From positions 1-14,306 of the forward strand of contig DASSKF010000067.1 of assembly GCA_035690725.1 (NCBI GenBank): a stretch of DNA of 14,306 nucleotides. The letters run 5' to 3'. Source of the stretch: DASSKF01 sp035690725 (GTDB taxonomy: Bacteria > Actinomycetota > Actinomycetes > Actinomycetales > Dermatophilaceae). The position numbers and the translations under genes were made by a program. The notes beneath the pieces are model-generated. The model was not told the DNA's origin and ran no database searches. It saw nothing but the letters and a program-made list of their open reading frames with translations. Positions 1-6,919 of the stretch are shown piece by piece (the stretch's first letter is position 1; every line of letters begins with the position of its first letter).

Positions 1-83
1 GCCATCTCCTGGTCGATCGCCTCGACCATGGCCTTGGACGTCGTCAGCCGGCGGGTGCTCTGCGGAGCCTCGGTGATCGTCAT
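1..83 (-). CDS. E1 beta subunit of a TPP-dependent 2-oxoacid/acetoin dehydrogenase (5' end only)
   Basis: Only the first 27 codons lie in the window; the gene runs off the left edge. They read MTITEAPQSTRRLTTSKAMV and continue with EAIDQEM. The KAMVEAIDQEM stretch is the usual opening of pyruvate, branched-chain or acetoin dehydrogenase E1 beta subunits, which pair with E1 alpha to decarboxylate a 2-oxoacid (or cleave acetoin) and pass the acyl group to a lipoyl E2. The ATG follows a strong ribosome site (GAGGGAGAG) that overlaps the stop codon of the E1 alpha gene 13 nt upstream, so the two are almost certainly cotranscribed and translationally linked. The substrate cannot be decided from this fragment. 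Confidence 0.8.
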   Translation of the reverse strand, partial: MTITEAPQSTRRLTTSKAMVEAIDQEM

Positions 84-96
84 GGCCTGCTCTCCC

Positions 97-993
97 TCAC
101 GCGAAGACGTAGTCGGTGGCGGTGGACGGGTCGGGCACCGCGCTGGCCTTGGCGAACGCGATCGCGTCCTCGACCCGGTCGGTCGCCTCCCGCTTGATCT
201 GCTCGACCTGCTCGGCGTCGAGCAGGCCCGCCTCACGCAGGCGCTGCTCGTGGCGTGGGATCGGGTCGTGCTCGGCCACCTGGTCCAGCTCGGGCCGGTA
301 GCCCTGCGCGTCCCCCTCGAGGTGCCCCCACAGGCGGAGCGTGTGCACCTCCAGCAGGGACGGACCCTCACCCGCGCGGGCACGGGCGACCATGCGCCGG
401 GCGGCGTCGTGGACCGCCTCGACGTCGTTGTCCTCGACCCGCTCTCCCGGGATGCCACAGGCGGCAGCGCGATCGGCGTTCGACGCCACCGCAGTCGCCG
501 CGTCCCGCGGGACGGAGATGCCCCAGTCGTTGTCCTCGACCACGAAGACCACGGGCAGCGCCCACGTGGCGGCGAGGTTGAGCGACTCGTGGAAGGCGCC
601 CTGGTTGGCGGCGCCCTCCCCCGTGACGGCCACCGCGACGCGATCCGTGCCGCGCCGCCGGAACGCGAACGCCTGACCCAGCGCCGGCGGGTAGCCCTCG
701 GCGACGATGCCGGAGCAGGAGAAGTGCGTCGCAGGGTCGAACAGGTGCATGTGGCCGCCGCGGCCGCGCCCCAGCCCGTCGACCCGGCCGAAGATCTCGG
801 CGGTCATCCGCCGCAGGTCGACGCCGTGGGCGATCGCGAGGTGGTGCGGACGGTGGGTGGCCGTGACCGCATCGTCCGCGGTCAGGCTGGCACAGACGCC
901 TGCGGCGACCGGCTCCTGGCCTGCCGACAGGTGCATCTCGCCCGGGACCAACCCCTTGCCGATGTCGAAGCCAGGTGATCTCGCGGTTGCCAA
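97..993 (-). CDS. E1 alpha subunit of a TPP-dependent 2-oxoacid/acetoin dehydrogenase, apparently lacking its N-terminal helix
   Basis: The 298-residue product matches the E1 alpha fold: substrate-side GEMHLSAGQEPVAAGV (18-33), THR near 46-48, and a TPP/Mg motif at 125-155. That motif reads GEGAANQGAFHESLNLAA and ends in EDNDWGIS, so it has GEG for GDG and DN for NN. The phosphorylation-loop equivalent LWGHLEGD is at 221-228. It would form the alpha2beta2 E1 with the downstream beta subunit. The only possible in-frame start before the upstream stop (1033-1035) that keeps the whole conserved region is a TTG at 993, without a convincing ribosome site. Family members are usually about 320-335 residues and begin with a helix of the type MYRxMxxIRxFE; that helix is absent here and I see no remnant in the other two frames. 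The gene may be 5'-truncated or use an unusual start. The family call is firm; acetoin versus pyruvate or branched-chain substrate is open. Confidence 0.85.
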   Translation of the reverse strand: MATARSPGFDIGKGLVPGEMHLSAGQEPVAAGVCASLTADDAVTATHRPHHLAIAHGVDLRRMTAEIFGRVDGLGRGRGGHMHLFDPATHFSCSGIVAEGYPPALGQAFAFRRRGTDRVAVAVTGEGAANQGAFHESLNLAATWALPVVFVVEDNDWGISVPRDAATAVASNADRAAACGIPGERVEDNDVEAVHDAARRMVARARAGEGPSLLEVHTLRLWGHLEGDAQGYRPELDQVAEHDPIPRHEQRLREAGLLDAEQVEQIKREATDRVEDAIAFAKASAVPDPSTATDYVFA

Positions 994-1064
994 GTGAACT
1001 GCCCGGTACGCCGCCCCGTTGCGGCAATTTCGTCATTCGAACGCGGACGGCCCGCAGGATTCGC

Positions 1065-1070
1065 TAGCGT
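1065..1070 (+). promoter_or_regulatory. Candidate -10 box for the FAD oxidoreductase gene
   Basis: TAGCGT matches the actinobacterial TANNNT -10 pattern and lies about 33 nt before the ATG at 1103, which would give a leader of about 26 nt with a ribosome site. It lies inside the 8-bp palindrome CGCTAGCG (1062-1069). No good -35 is visible at 17-18 nt, so this is a weak call. Confidence 0.3.
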
Positions 1071-1102
1071 CGATCGTCACCGTGTCAACCGAGGGGTGCG
1101 CC

Positions 1103-2500
1103 ATGACCACGACCGACGGCGGACCGACGGTGGGCACCGAACTGCCGTCGACACGGATCGACGGCGTGCCGGTCGCCGCCGGCCATCCCGCCTTCGAAGA
1201 GCTCACCCGACCGTGGAACCTGGCTTCGGCCTCGCGGCCGACGGCGGTCGTGCGGCCCGCCACCGCACCCGAGCTGGCCCGGGTCGTGGCGCGGGCGGGA
1301 GCGGAGGGGACCCCGGTGGCGGTGCAGTGCACCGGTCACGGCGCCGGGACGGACCTCAGCGGGACGCTGCTGGTGTCCACGGCCGGACTCACCGGCCTGG
1401 AGGTGCACCCCGACGGCTGGGCCCGTGTCGAGGCCGGCGTGCGCTGGGCCGACGTGATCACCGCCGCAGCCGAGCACGGCCGTGCGCCGCTGTGCGGGTC
1501 GGCGCCGGGAGTCGGCGCCGTCGGCCTGCTGACCGGCGGCGGCCTCAGCCCGATGGTCCGCCCCTTCGGCTGGTGCAGCGACCGGGTGCGGGCCCTGGAG
1601 GTGGTGACCGGCGACGGCGTGCTGCGCCGCGCGGACCGGGACTCCGAGCCGGACCTGTTCTGGGGCCTGCGCGGAGGCAAGGACGCGCTCGGTCTCGTCA
1701 CCGCCGTGGAGCTCGAGCTGCTCCCGCTGGACCGCTTCTTCGGAGGCGCGGTGTTCTTCGACGGCGCCGACCTGCCGGTCGTGCTGGAGACGTGGCGGAC
1801 GTGGACGGGCGATCTGCCCGACGCCGCCACGACGTCGATCGCCCTGTGCCAGCTGCCCCCGATGCCCGGGGTGCCCGAGCCCCTGGCCGGCCGGTTCACC
1901 GTCGCCGTCCGCTTCAGCTGGGTCGGTGACCCGGCAATCGGTGAAGAGGTGCTCGCCCCGATCCGGCAGGCGGCTCCGGCGCTGCTCGACTCCGTCGAGG
2001 AACGGCCGTGGACGCAGGTGGGCCTGATCCACAGCGACCCGGCCGACCCCCTCCCCGCCCACGAGGACCACGCCCTGCTGCACGAGCTCGACGCGGACGC
2101 GGTCCGCGCGGTGGTCGACGCCGCCGGCCCGGACGCGAGCTCCCCCCAGGTGATCGTGGAGCTGCGCCACTTCGGGGACGGGCTGGCCCGGTCCGACCAC
2201 GACAGCGCCGCGTGCCACCACGACGCGGCCTTCAGCCTGATCACGATCGGGGTCGCCGTGCCCGAGACCGCCGAGCCGGTCGCCGACCACGCACGGAGGC
2301 TGGTCGGGTCGATGGAGCCGTGGGCGGTCCCCGGAGTCCTGCCGAACTTCGCGCCCCACGCCGACCAGACCCGGCGGGCGCGCGCCTACGACGACCCGAC
2401 CCGGGACCGGCTGCTCGCGGTCGCCGACCGCCATGACCCGGACGACGTCCTGGTGGGCCACCGGCGCCTCCGCGACTCCGCGGCACTCCTGGGCCGCTGA
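1103..2500 (+). CDS. FAD-binding oxidoreductase of the berberine-bridge-enzyme (BBE-like) family
   Basis: The 465-residue protein has an N-terminal FAD-binding PCMH domain (about 40-215) and a C-terminal substrate/BBE-type region. The motif CTGHGAGTDLSGTLLVST (76-93) places His79 where family members carry the 8-alpha-histidyl FAD link. The second flavin anchor, a Cys in a GxCPxVG motif, is replaced: the sequence reads GSAPGVG at 132-138, with Ala134 at the Cys position. FAD is therefore probably attached once only. WGLRGGKDALGLVTAVELEL matches the family's WALRGGGGNFGVVT block. The usual NYxD motif near the C terminus is not seen (PNFAPH instead). The ATG at 1103 is chosen over upstream frame extensions because GAGGGG lies 6 nt before it. 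No signal peptide is visible, so it is likely cytosolic. The substrate is unknown; relatives oxidise alcohols, sugars or alkaloids. Confidence 0.85.
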   Translation: MTTTDGGPTVGTELPSTRIDGVPVAAGHPAFEELTRPWNLASASRPTAVVRPATAPELARVVARAGAEGTPVAVQCTGHGAGTDLSGTLLVSTAGLTGLEVHPDGWARVEAGVRWADVITAAAEHGRAPLCGSAPGVGAVGLLTGGGLSPMVRPFGWCSDRVRALEVVTGDGVLRRADRDSEPDLFWGLRGGKDALGLVTAVELELLPLDRFFGGAVFFDGADLPVVLETWRTWTGDLPDAATTSIALCQLPPMPGVPEPLAGRFTVAVRFSWVGDPAIGEEVLAPIRQAAPALLDSVEERPWTQVGLIHSDPADPLPAHEDHALLHELDADAVRAVVDAAGPDASSPQVIVELRHFGDGLARSDHDSAACHHDAAFSLITIGVAVPETAEPVADHARRLVGSMEPWAVPGVLPNFAPHADQTRRARAYDDPTRDRLLAVADRHDPDDVLVGHRRLRDSAALLGR

Positions 2501-2553
2501 CGCCGACACCGCACCGCCTCCCCGGTCCTGCTCGGAGCGACCCCGGGCGGCCG

Positions 2554-4101
2554 TCAGGTGAAGCCGTGCCGGGCCAGCGGCCCGATCAGCTCCCGCTCCT
2601 CGTAGGCCAGGTGCGACAGCATCGTGTCGGTGAGCAGGTCGACCTGGCGCTGCAGGTCGGCGGTCGCCTCCGGTGCCGCCTCGCCCGTCCCGTCGGTGTC
2701 GACCAGCTGCACCAGGGCTCGGTCCACCTCCTCGAGCACGCCGGCGATGACGTGGTGCTCGTCCTCGAGCCGGCCGATGACGGGCGCGAGCCCGGGTTCG
2801 GCGCGGCGCAGGTGCGGGAAAACGCTGCGGTCCTCGAGCGTGTGGTGGCCCGTCACGACGCGGCAGTACGCCGTGCAGTACGCCCCCAGCGTCCAGTTGT
2901 TCTGCCGCATCGTCATCGTGTTGACGGCCGAGCGCGCTGCCCCCACCCCCAGCTGCCCGCGCCGGACCTGGTCGACGATGTCGCGCACCTGGGTGAGCTC
3001 CGCGCGCAGCGCGTCGTGGATGTCGATGAGGTGCTGCGGTGCGGCCTGCTGCTCCGCCGTGTGTGCCGTGCCTGCCGGCTCGCCGATCGTGGGTCGGCTC
3101 CGCTCGTCCCACGGCATCGCGGCGCTGAGCCGCTCACCGGAGTCGGGGGTCGCCTGCAACGGAGGCGCCGGCTGTCGTCCGCCGGCGGCGGAAGGGGTCG
3201 ACCGGACGGGACCTCCGTCCGGCAGCGTCCGCTCGGTGGCGACCAGCTCCTTCACGGCCGGTGCCACCTCCTCGGCGAACCGGCGCAGCACGTCGGTGTC
3301 GTCGGTGCCGAGGACGAAGGTGCCGATGCCCTCGTCGAGCGCCAGGCCGGCCAGCTGCTCGGCCCAGTCCCGCGCCGTCCCCTGCAGGTAGCCGCCGCCG
3401 GCGCCGAAACTGCCGAAGACGTTGTAGATCCGGCGGATCTCGTCCGGTCCCCTGCCCGCGTCGACCGCTGCCGCATCCAGGTCACGGGACAGCGCAGCGA
3501 GCGCCGGCGGGTCGGCATACCCCATGCTGGGCACCCACGCGTCGGCGAGCCGGCCGGTGACCCGGATCATCCGGGGCTTGTAGGCGCCCAGCCAGATCGG
3601 GATGCGGTGCGCGGGCTGGGGACCCGCTCGCAGCCCCTGCGCGCGGTAGTGCTCGCCGTCCACCCGCACCGTGCCGCCCTCCCAGAAGGCTCGCAGGATG
3701 CCGATCGCCTCGATGAGCGCGTCGACCGCCTGCTTGGGCGTGCGCCGAGGCCCACCCGCGGCGACGATGCCGTCCCAGAACGCGCCGGCGCCGAGCCCCA
3801 GCTCGACCCGGCCACCGGTCACCCGGTCCAGCGTGGCCGCCGACTTGGCGAGGAGCACCGGCGGCCGCAGGGGCAGGCTGGCGACGTTCGGCGCGATCTT
3901 GACCGTGGTCGTGCGGGCGCCGAGGACCGACAGCAGCGTCCACGTGTCGACGAACCGCGACTGGTAGGGGTGGTCCTGCACGGAGACCAGGTCGAGCCCG
4001 AGCACCTCGGCCAGCTGGGCGAGCTCCAGCACCTGGTCCACGTGGCGCGCGTCCGGTGTCGGGAACAGCCCGAACTCCAGCTCGTGCCCGTAGTCGGTCA
4101 T
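2554..4101 (-). CDS. LLM-class (F420/FMN-dependent) oxidoreductase fused to a hemerythrin domain
   Basis: This 515-residue protein joins two domains. Residues 8-290 are a luciferase-like TIM barrel (FGLFPTPDARHVDQV start, QDHPYQ at 42-47, DRVTGGRVELGLGAGAF at 92-108, HRIPIWLGAYKPRM at 165-178, GRLADAWVPS), close to F420-dependent members. A Pro/Ser/Gly-rich linker spans about 291-350. Residues 355-512 form a hemerythrin HHE four-helix bundle with candidate diiron ligands His357/His362, His419-His420 with Glu423, His449-His450 and His497 with Glu501. ATG 4101 is preferred to a GTG at 4134 because GGAGGGAG lies about 7 nt upstream. The hemerythrin half would bind O2 or NO or sense iron/redox state; the barrel would perform flavin- or deazaflavin-linked redox. 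That the halves cooperate is inference. It lies downstream of the methyltransferase on the same strand, separated by 123 nt containing a hairpin, so it is probably transcribed mostly on its own. Confidence 0.85.
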   Translation of the reverse strand: MTDYGHELEFGLFPTPDARHVDQVLELAQLAEVLGLDLVSVQDHPYQSRFVDTWTLLSVLGARTTTVKIAPNVASLPLRPPVLLAKSAATLDRVTGGRVELGLGAGAFWDGIVAAGGPRRTPKQAVDALIEAIGILRAFWEGGTVRVDGEHYRAQGLRAGPQPAHRIPIWLGAYKPRMIRVTGRLADAWVPSMGYADPPALAALSRDLDAAAVDAGRGPDEIRRIYNVFGSFGAGGGYLQGTARDWAEQLAGLALDEGIGTFVLGTDDTDVLRRFAEEVAPAVKELVATERTLPDGGPVRSTPSAAGGRQPAPPLQATPDSGERLSAAMPWDERSRPTIGEPAGTAHTAEQQAAPQHLIDIHDALRAELTQVRDIVDQVRRGQLGVGAARSAVNTMTMRQNNWTLGAYCTAYCRVVTGHHTLEDRSVFPHLRRAEPGLAPVIGRLEDEHHVIAGVLEEVDRALVQLVDTDGTGEAAPEATADLQRQVDLLTDTMLSHLAYEERELIGPLARHGFT

Positions 4102-4196
4102 CGCGCCGGGCTCCCTCCGGTCGTCCCCACTCACCGGATCATCCCGCAGTGGCTCAACGGCCGTTCGACGGGTAGGTGGACCGTCCCGCCAACGTG

Positions 4197-4219
4197 GTGG
4201 CCGTCGGCACTCCGGCCAC
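4197..4219 (-). terminator. Candidate hairpin terminator after the methyltransferase gene
   Basis: Perfect 7-bp arms GTGGCCG and CGGCCAC enclose a 9-nt loop and begin 6 nt past the methyltransferase stop codon. There is no T-tract, as is usual in actinomycetes. It would separate the HDO-CDGSH-methyltransferase cassette from the LLM-hemerythrin gene. Confidence 0.4.
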
Positions 4220-4224
4220 GGTGA

Positions 4225-4866
4225 TCAGGACACCGGATCCGGACTGACGCGGTCGACCCGCACGAGCACGCCCTGCCCCGGGCGGTCGCGCACCTCGACG
4301 ACCGTCAGGTGGCCGGTGGTCCGCAGCTCCCGGTCGACCCGCGCCGCCTGCTCGACCGAGCCCAGCTGGAGGAGCGCCGACCCGCCGGGCGACAGGTGCC
4401 GCTCGGCGACGGCGAGGCAGCGTCGGGCCAGGTCCAGCCCGTCCACGCCGCCGTCGATGGCGGCGACCGGGTCCTCCGGGAACCGCCTCACGGCGGCGTG
4501 CCGGACCCAGGGCGGGTCGGCGAGGACCATCGCGAACTCCTCATCCGGTGCCAGCACCCGGTCCAGCTGCCCTTCCCGCACCTCCACGCGCGTCCTGAGT
4601 CCCGCCGCTGCTGCGTTGTCCCGGGCGAAGCGCACCGCGACGGGATCGGCGTCCACGGCGACGAGTCGGCGGTCGGTGTCGGCGACGGCCAGCAGTCCCA
4701 GCTGCCCGGCGCCGGTGCACAGCTCGAGCACGGCACCGCCGGGGGCGGTGGCGAGCAGCTCGGTCGCCCACCGCGACTGTGCGGCGGTCCAGGGGCGCGG
4801 CCGCAGCACGCGTTCGTCGAAACGGATCCGCAGGCCAGCGAAGTCGACCTGCTCGAGCGGCGTCAT
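4225..4866 (-). CDS. Class I SAM-dependent methyltransferase (HemK/PrmC-like small MTase)
   Basis: The 213-residue protein has SAM motif I VLELCTGAGQLGLLA (46-60), an acidic residue ending strand 2 (AVDADP, 70-75) and the catalytic motif ADPPW (116-120). DPPW is the form found in methyltransferases acting on planar amide or amino nitrogens (HemK/PrmC, N6-adenine enzymes), so a protein glutamine, nucleotide or small-molecule nitrogen substrate is plausible, though none is shown. There is no PrmC N-terminal helical domain. Start ATG 4866 overlaps the CDGSH stop codon as ATGA; a longer frame from 4929 exists but would overlap CDGSH coding sequence throughout. It is the last gene of a three-gene cassette and so probably acts on the same pathway as the HDO protein. 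Confidence 0.82.
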   Translation of the reverse strand: MTPLEQVDFAGLRIRFDERVLRPRPWTAAQSRWATELLATAPGGAVLELCTGAGQLGLLAVADTDRRLVAVDADPVAVRFARDNAAAAGLRTRVEVREGQLDRVLAPDEEFAMVLADPPWVRHAAVRRFPEDPVAAIDGGVDGLDLARRCLAVAERHLSPGGSALLQLGSVEQAARVDRELRTTGHLTVVEVRDRPGQGVLVRVDRVSPDPVS

Positions 4867-5066
4867 CCGCTCGCCCGCACGGCCTTGTGTGTCCCGTCGC
4901 ACCAGGGAAGCCGTCCCGACTTGCCGCACGCGCAGACGGCGACGACCGGTCGGGTGACCTCGTGCTCGGTTCCCTCGTCGTCACGGACGGTGTCCGCACC
5001 GCGGACGAGCAGCGGCCCGTCGGGGCAGCGCTCGACCGTGACCCGGTGCTCCGCGGGCGTCCTCAT
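4863..5066 (-). CDS. CDGSH-type iron-sulfur protein (mitoNEET-like 2Fe-2S domain)
   Basis: This 67-residue protein consists of one CDGSH domain. The sequence CACGKSGRLPWCDGTH (45-60) fits the family pattern C-X-C-X2-(S/T)-X3-P-X-C-D-G-(S/A/T)-H exactly, giving a 2Fe-2S cluster held by Cys45, Cys47, Cys56 and His60. The N-terminal CPDGPLLVRG block is also typical. There is no membrane anchor, so it should be soluble. Such proteins transfer electrons or clusters; here the likely partner is the HDO-type iron enzyme encoded immediately upstream. Its ATG overlaps the HDO stop codon (ATGA), and its own stop overlaps the methyltransferase start in the same way, so its stoichiometry is set by translational coupling. 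Confidence 0.9.
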   Translation of the reverse strand: MRTPAEHRVTVERCPDGPLLVRGADTVRDDEGTEHEVTRPVVAVCACGKSGRLPWCDGTHKAVRASG

Positions 5067-6109
5067 GCCGCTCCGCCCTCCCTCGCCGAGACCGAGCCCG
5101 TCCCCGACCCTTCCGCGGCCTCCTGCCACGCACACAGGAGCCGTTCCCCGGCCGTCGCGTCGACCAGCAGGCAGCTCGCGGCCCCGAAGAACACGTCCTC
5201 GGTGAGCTGTGGCTCCTGCTCGGTCAGGCGGCCGCAGATGTGCCGGACCGCCACCTGCTCGTGGACCGCGTCGGCCTCGACGTGCTCCTCGAAGTAGGCC
5301 GCCACCACGCCGGGGAGACCGACGCGCGTGATGCCGCGGACGATCTTGCGGCAGGGCACCGAGCTGGTCGACTCGAAGGCGGCGAAGTGCCCCATCGCGG
5401 CACCACGCAACCGACGGTTGAGGCAGAACAGCGACGCCACGTTGCTCGTGGCCAGGGTCTCTGCCGTCGCCTCGTCGACGTAGGCGCCGGACCGGCGGTC
5501 CAGCCCACTCCCCTCCAGGGCGTCGCCGAACATCGTCTGGTGCAGCCGCTCCGGCCGGCCGGAGCCGAACTCGTCGTACTGCAGCTCGGCGAGCGCCACC
5601 TTCGCAGGACCGTCGAGCCGGGACAGCACGAAGGAGTAGGGGTCGGACTCCTTGAGGTGGTAGACGCTGCGCTGCCGCAGGAACTCGACCACCTGCTCCC
5701 GGGTCGCCTCCCGCTGTAGGTAGCCGGCGACCGGTGGCCCGTCGGCGGATTCGACCAGCTCGACGAGGCGCTCCGCAACGTCCCCGGCGGAGTCGACGGC
5801 CTCCGCGACGGTGTCGGCCGTCCGTTCCCTCAGTTCCCGCTCCAGGAGCTCCTCCAGCCCGGCCCGCAGCCGCAGCAGCTCCGGGTCCCACTCGCGGTCG
5901 TCCGGCACGTCGTCGAACCCGCGGTAGTGCAGTTCGTACAACATCCACAGGGCGACCTGGAGGTCATCGTCCGCGAGCACCCCATGACCGCCCGCCGGGG
6001 TGGCGCTGCCCTGTCCACCGTCCGGCCCGAGGGAGCCCGCCCGCGGCCCGTCACGCAGCGCGTCGACCACCTGGCTGCTGAGCGGCCCCCGAGGTCGTGG
6101 CAGCTGCAT
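5063..6109 (-). CDS. Iron-containing redox enzyme family protein (heme-oxygenase-like diiron, HDO fold)
   Basis: The 348-residue protein resembles the iron-containing redox enzyme (Haem_oxygenas_2) family. The pattern of helices and acid/His residues supports this: YELHYRGF with Glu59 and His61, YHLKESDPYSF (150-160), ELQYDEFGSG with Glu175, Asp179 and Glu180, His190, HFAAFE with His241 and Glu246, and YFEEHVEADAVHE with His276, Asp280 and His283. Known HDO enzymes use a labile diiron site to oxygenate or cleave C-N and C-C bonds; the substrate here is unknown. About 45 N-terminal residues are Gly/Pro-rich and probably disordered. ATG 6109 follows GGAGGG about 7 nt upstream. It is first in an operon with CDGSH and methyltransferase genes. 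The family assignment comes from motif pattern, so exact ligands are inference. Confidence 0.82.
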   Translation of the reverse strand: MQLPRPRGPLSSQVVDALRDGPRAGSLGPDGGQGSATPAGGHGVLADDDLQVALWMLYELHYRGFDDVPDDREWDPELLRLRAGLEELLERELRERTADTVAEAVDSAGDVAERLVELVESADGPPVAGYLQREATREQVVEFLRQRSVYHLKESDPYSFVLSRLDGPAKVALAELQYDEFGSGRPERLHQTMFGDALEGSGLDRRSGAYVDEATAETLATSNVASLFCLNRRLRGAAMGHFAAFESTSSVPCRKIVRGITRVGLPGVVAAYFEEHVEADAVHEQVAVRHICGRLTEQEPQLTEDVFFGAASCLLVDATAGERLLCAWQEAAEGSGTGSVSAREGGAA

Positions 6110-6211
6110 GACTCACCCTCCCGCCCGCAGCACCATCCGTCGAGGCGACCGAACCGTGCGGGCACCGGCGCGGTCGGCCGCAGGTCCCGGGGGGTCCTGG
6201 CATGCGTGGAC

Positions 6212-6236
6212 GTACCCCCGTGCCCGGCCCCCAAAC
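6212..6236 (-). promoter_or_regulatory. SigB/SigF-like stress promoter for the HDO-CDGSH-methyltransferase operon
   Basis: Read on the minus strand, GTTT (6236-6233) is followed after 15 nt by GGGTAC (6217-6212). This matches the GTTT...GGGTAY form used by actinobacterial SigB/SigF-type general stress sigma factors. It lies about 100 nt upstream of the HDO start codon with nothing else encoded between. The match is by eye. Confidence 0.5.
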
Positions 6237-6248
6237 ACTCGACGACTG

Positions 6249-6265
6249 CTTCGCGCCGCGCGAAG
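6249..6265 (-). terminator. Candidate hairpin terminator after the response regulator gene
   Basis: A perfect 7-bp stem, CTTCGCG and CGCGAAG, with a 3-nt loop lies 24 nt beyond the response-regulator stop codon and upstream of the stress-type promoter. It has no T-tract. It is well placed to end the kinase/regulator transcript, but it could also be an operator. Confidence 0.45.
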
Positions 6266-6289
6266 GACGGTCCGCCGGGTCGCGAGCGC

Positions 6290-6919
6290 TCAGCGGATGA
6301 GCCCCCGGCGTCGGCCCTCGGCGGCCGCGGCCGTGCGCGACTCGACGTCGAGCTTGGTGAAGACCTGGACGAGGTGCGACTTGACCGTCGCCTGGGTGAC
6401 GAACAGCGACCGGGCGATCTCGGCGTTGGACGCCCCGTCGGCCACGCGCTGCAGGATCTCGCACTCCCGTGCCGTCAGCGCGCGGCCGGGAGCCTGCATG
6501 CGCGAGACCAGGCGGGTCGCGACCGACGGGGCAAGCACGGTCTCCCCCGCCGCGGCGGTGCGCACGGCCGCCCGCAGGTCGGCCGGGTCGGCGTCCTTGA
6601 GCAGGTAGCCGGTCGCTCCCGCCTCGATGGCGCGCAGGATGTCACCCTCGCTCTCGTATGCCGTGAGCACCAGGATCCGTGGCGGCTCACCCAGCTGCGT
6701 GAGCCGGCGGGTCGCCTCGGCACCGTCGATGCCCGCCCCCAGGTGCAGATCCATCAGCACCACGTCCGGGCGGAGGCCGGGGACCGCGTCGAGCGCGGCC
6801 TCGCCACCGGCCACGTCTCCGACCACCTCGATGCCGTCGTGACCGGCCAGCGCGGCGCGCAGGCCCTGCCGCACGACCGGGTGGTCGTCGACGATCAGCA
6901 CGCGGATCGGCTCAGGCAC
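6290..6919 (-). CDS. NarL/LuxR-family response regulator
   Basis: The 209-residue protein has a receiver domain (1-120) with acidic pocket Asp11/Asp12, phospho-acceptor Asp57 in VVLMDLHLG, Thr86 in LVLTAYES and Lys108 in GYLLKDAD. A LuxR-type helix-turn-helix follows at about 145-205 (LTARECEILQRVADGASNAE, then SLFVTQATVKSHL). It would be phosphorylated by the kinase encoded just upstream and bind DNA as a dimer. The GTG start at 6919 lies inside the kinase gene, giving an 8-nt overlap and translational coupling. Its likely target is the dyad between the kinase and ABC exporter operons. Confidence 0.92.
   Translation of the reverse strand: MPEPIRVLIVDDHPVVRQGLRAALAGHDGIEVVGDVAGGEAALDAVPGLRPDVVLMDLHLGAGIDGAEATRRLTQLGEPPRILVLTAYESEGDILRAIEAGATGYLLKDADPADLRAAVRTAAAGETVLAPSVATRLVSRMQAPGRALTARECEILQRVADGASNAEIARSLFVTQATVKSHLVQVFTKLDVESRTAAAAEGRRRGLIR

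Noticed and set aside
2497..2557. CTGACG / CGTCAG inverted repeat at the convergent gene ends
   Set aside because: Only 6 bp with about 49 nt between the arms, and both arms are largely coding ends; not a convincing terminator.
1085..3112. Open frame of 675 codons on the minus strand across the FAD oxidoreductase
   Set aside because: Composition is Arg/Gly/His/Pro-rich with no recognisable domain and it lies antisense to clear family genes; such frames are common in very GC-rich DNA.
4156..4165. 10-bp palindrome AACGGCCGTT upstream of the LLM-hemerythrin gene
   Set aside because: Could be an operator, but a single GC-rich palindrome with no promoter elements placed around it is too weak to call.
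2566..4224. Open plus-strand frame of 552 codons opposite the LLM-hemerythrin gene
   Set aside because: Low-complexity Arg/Val/Gly/Leu-rich product without motifs; the minus strand carries complete conserved domains.
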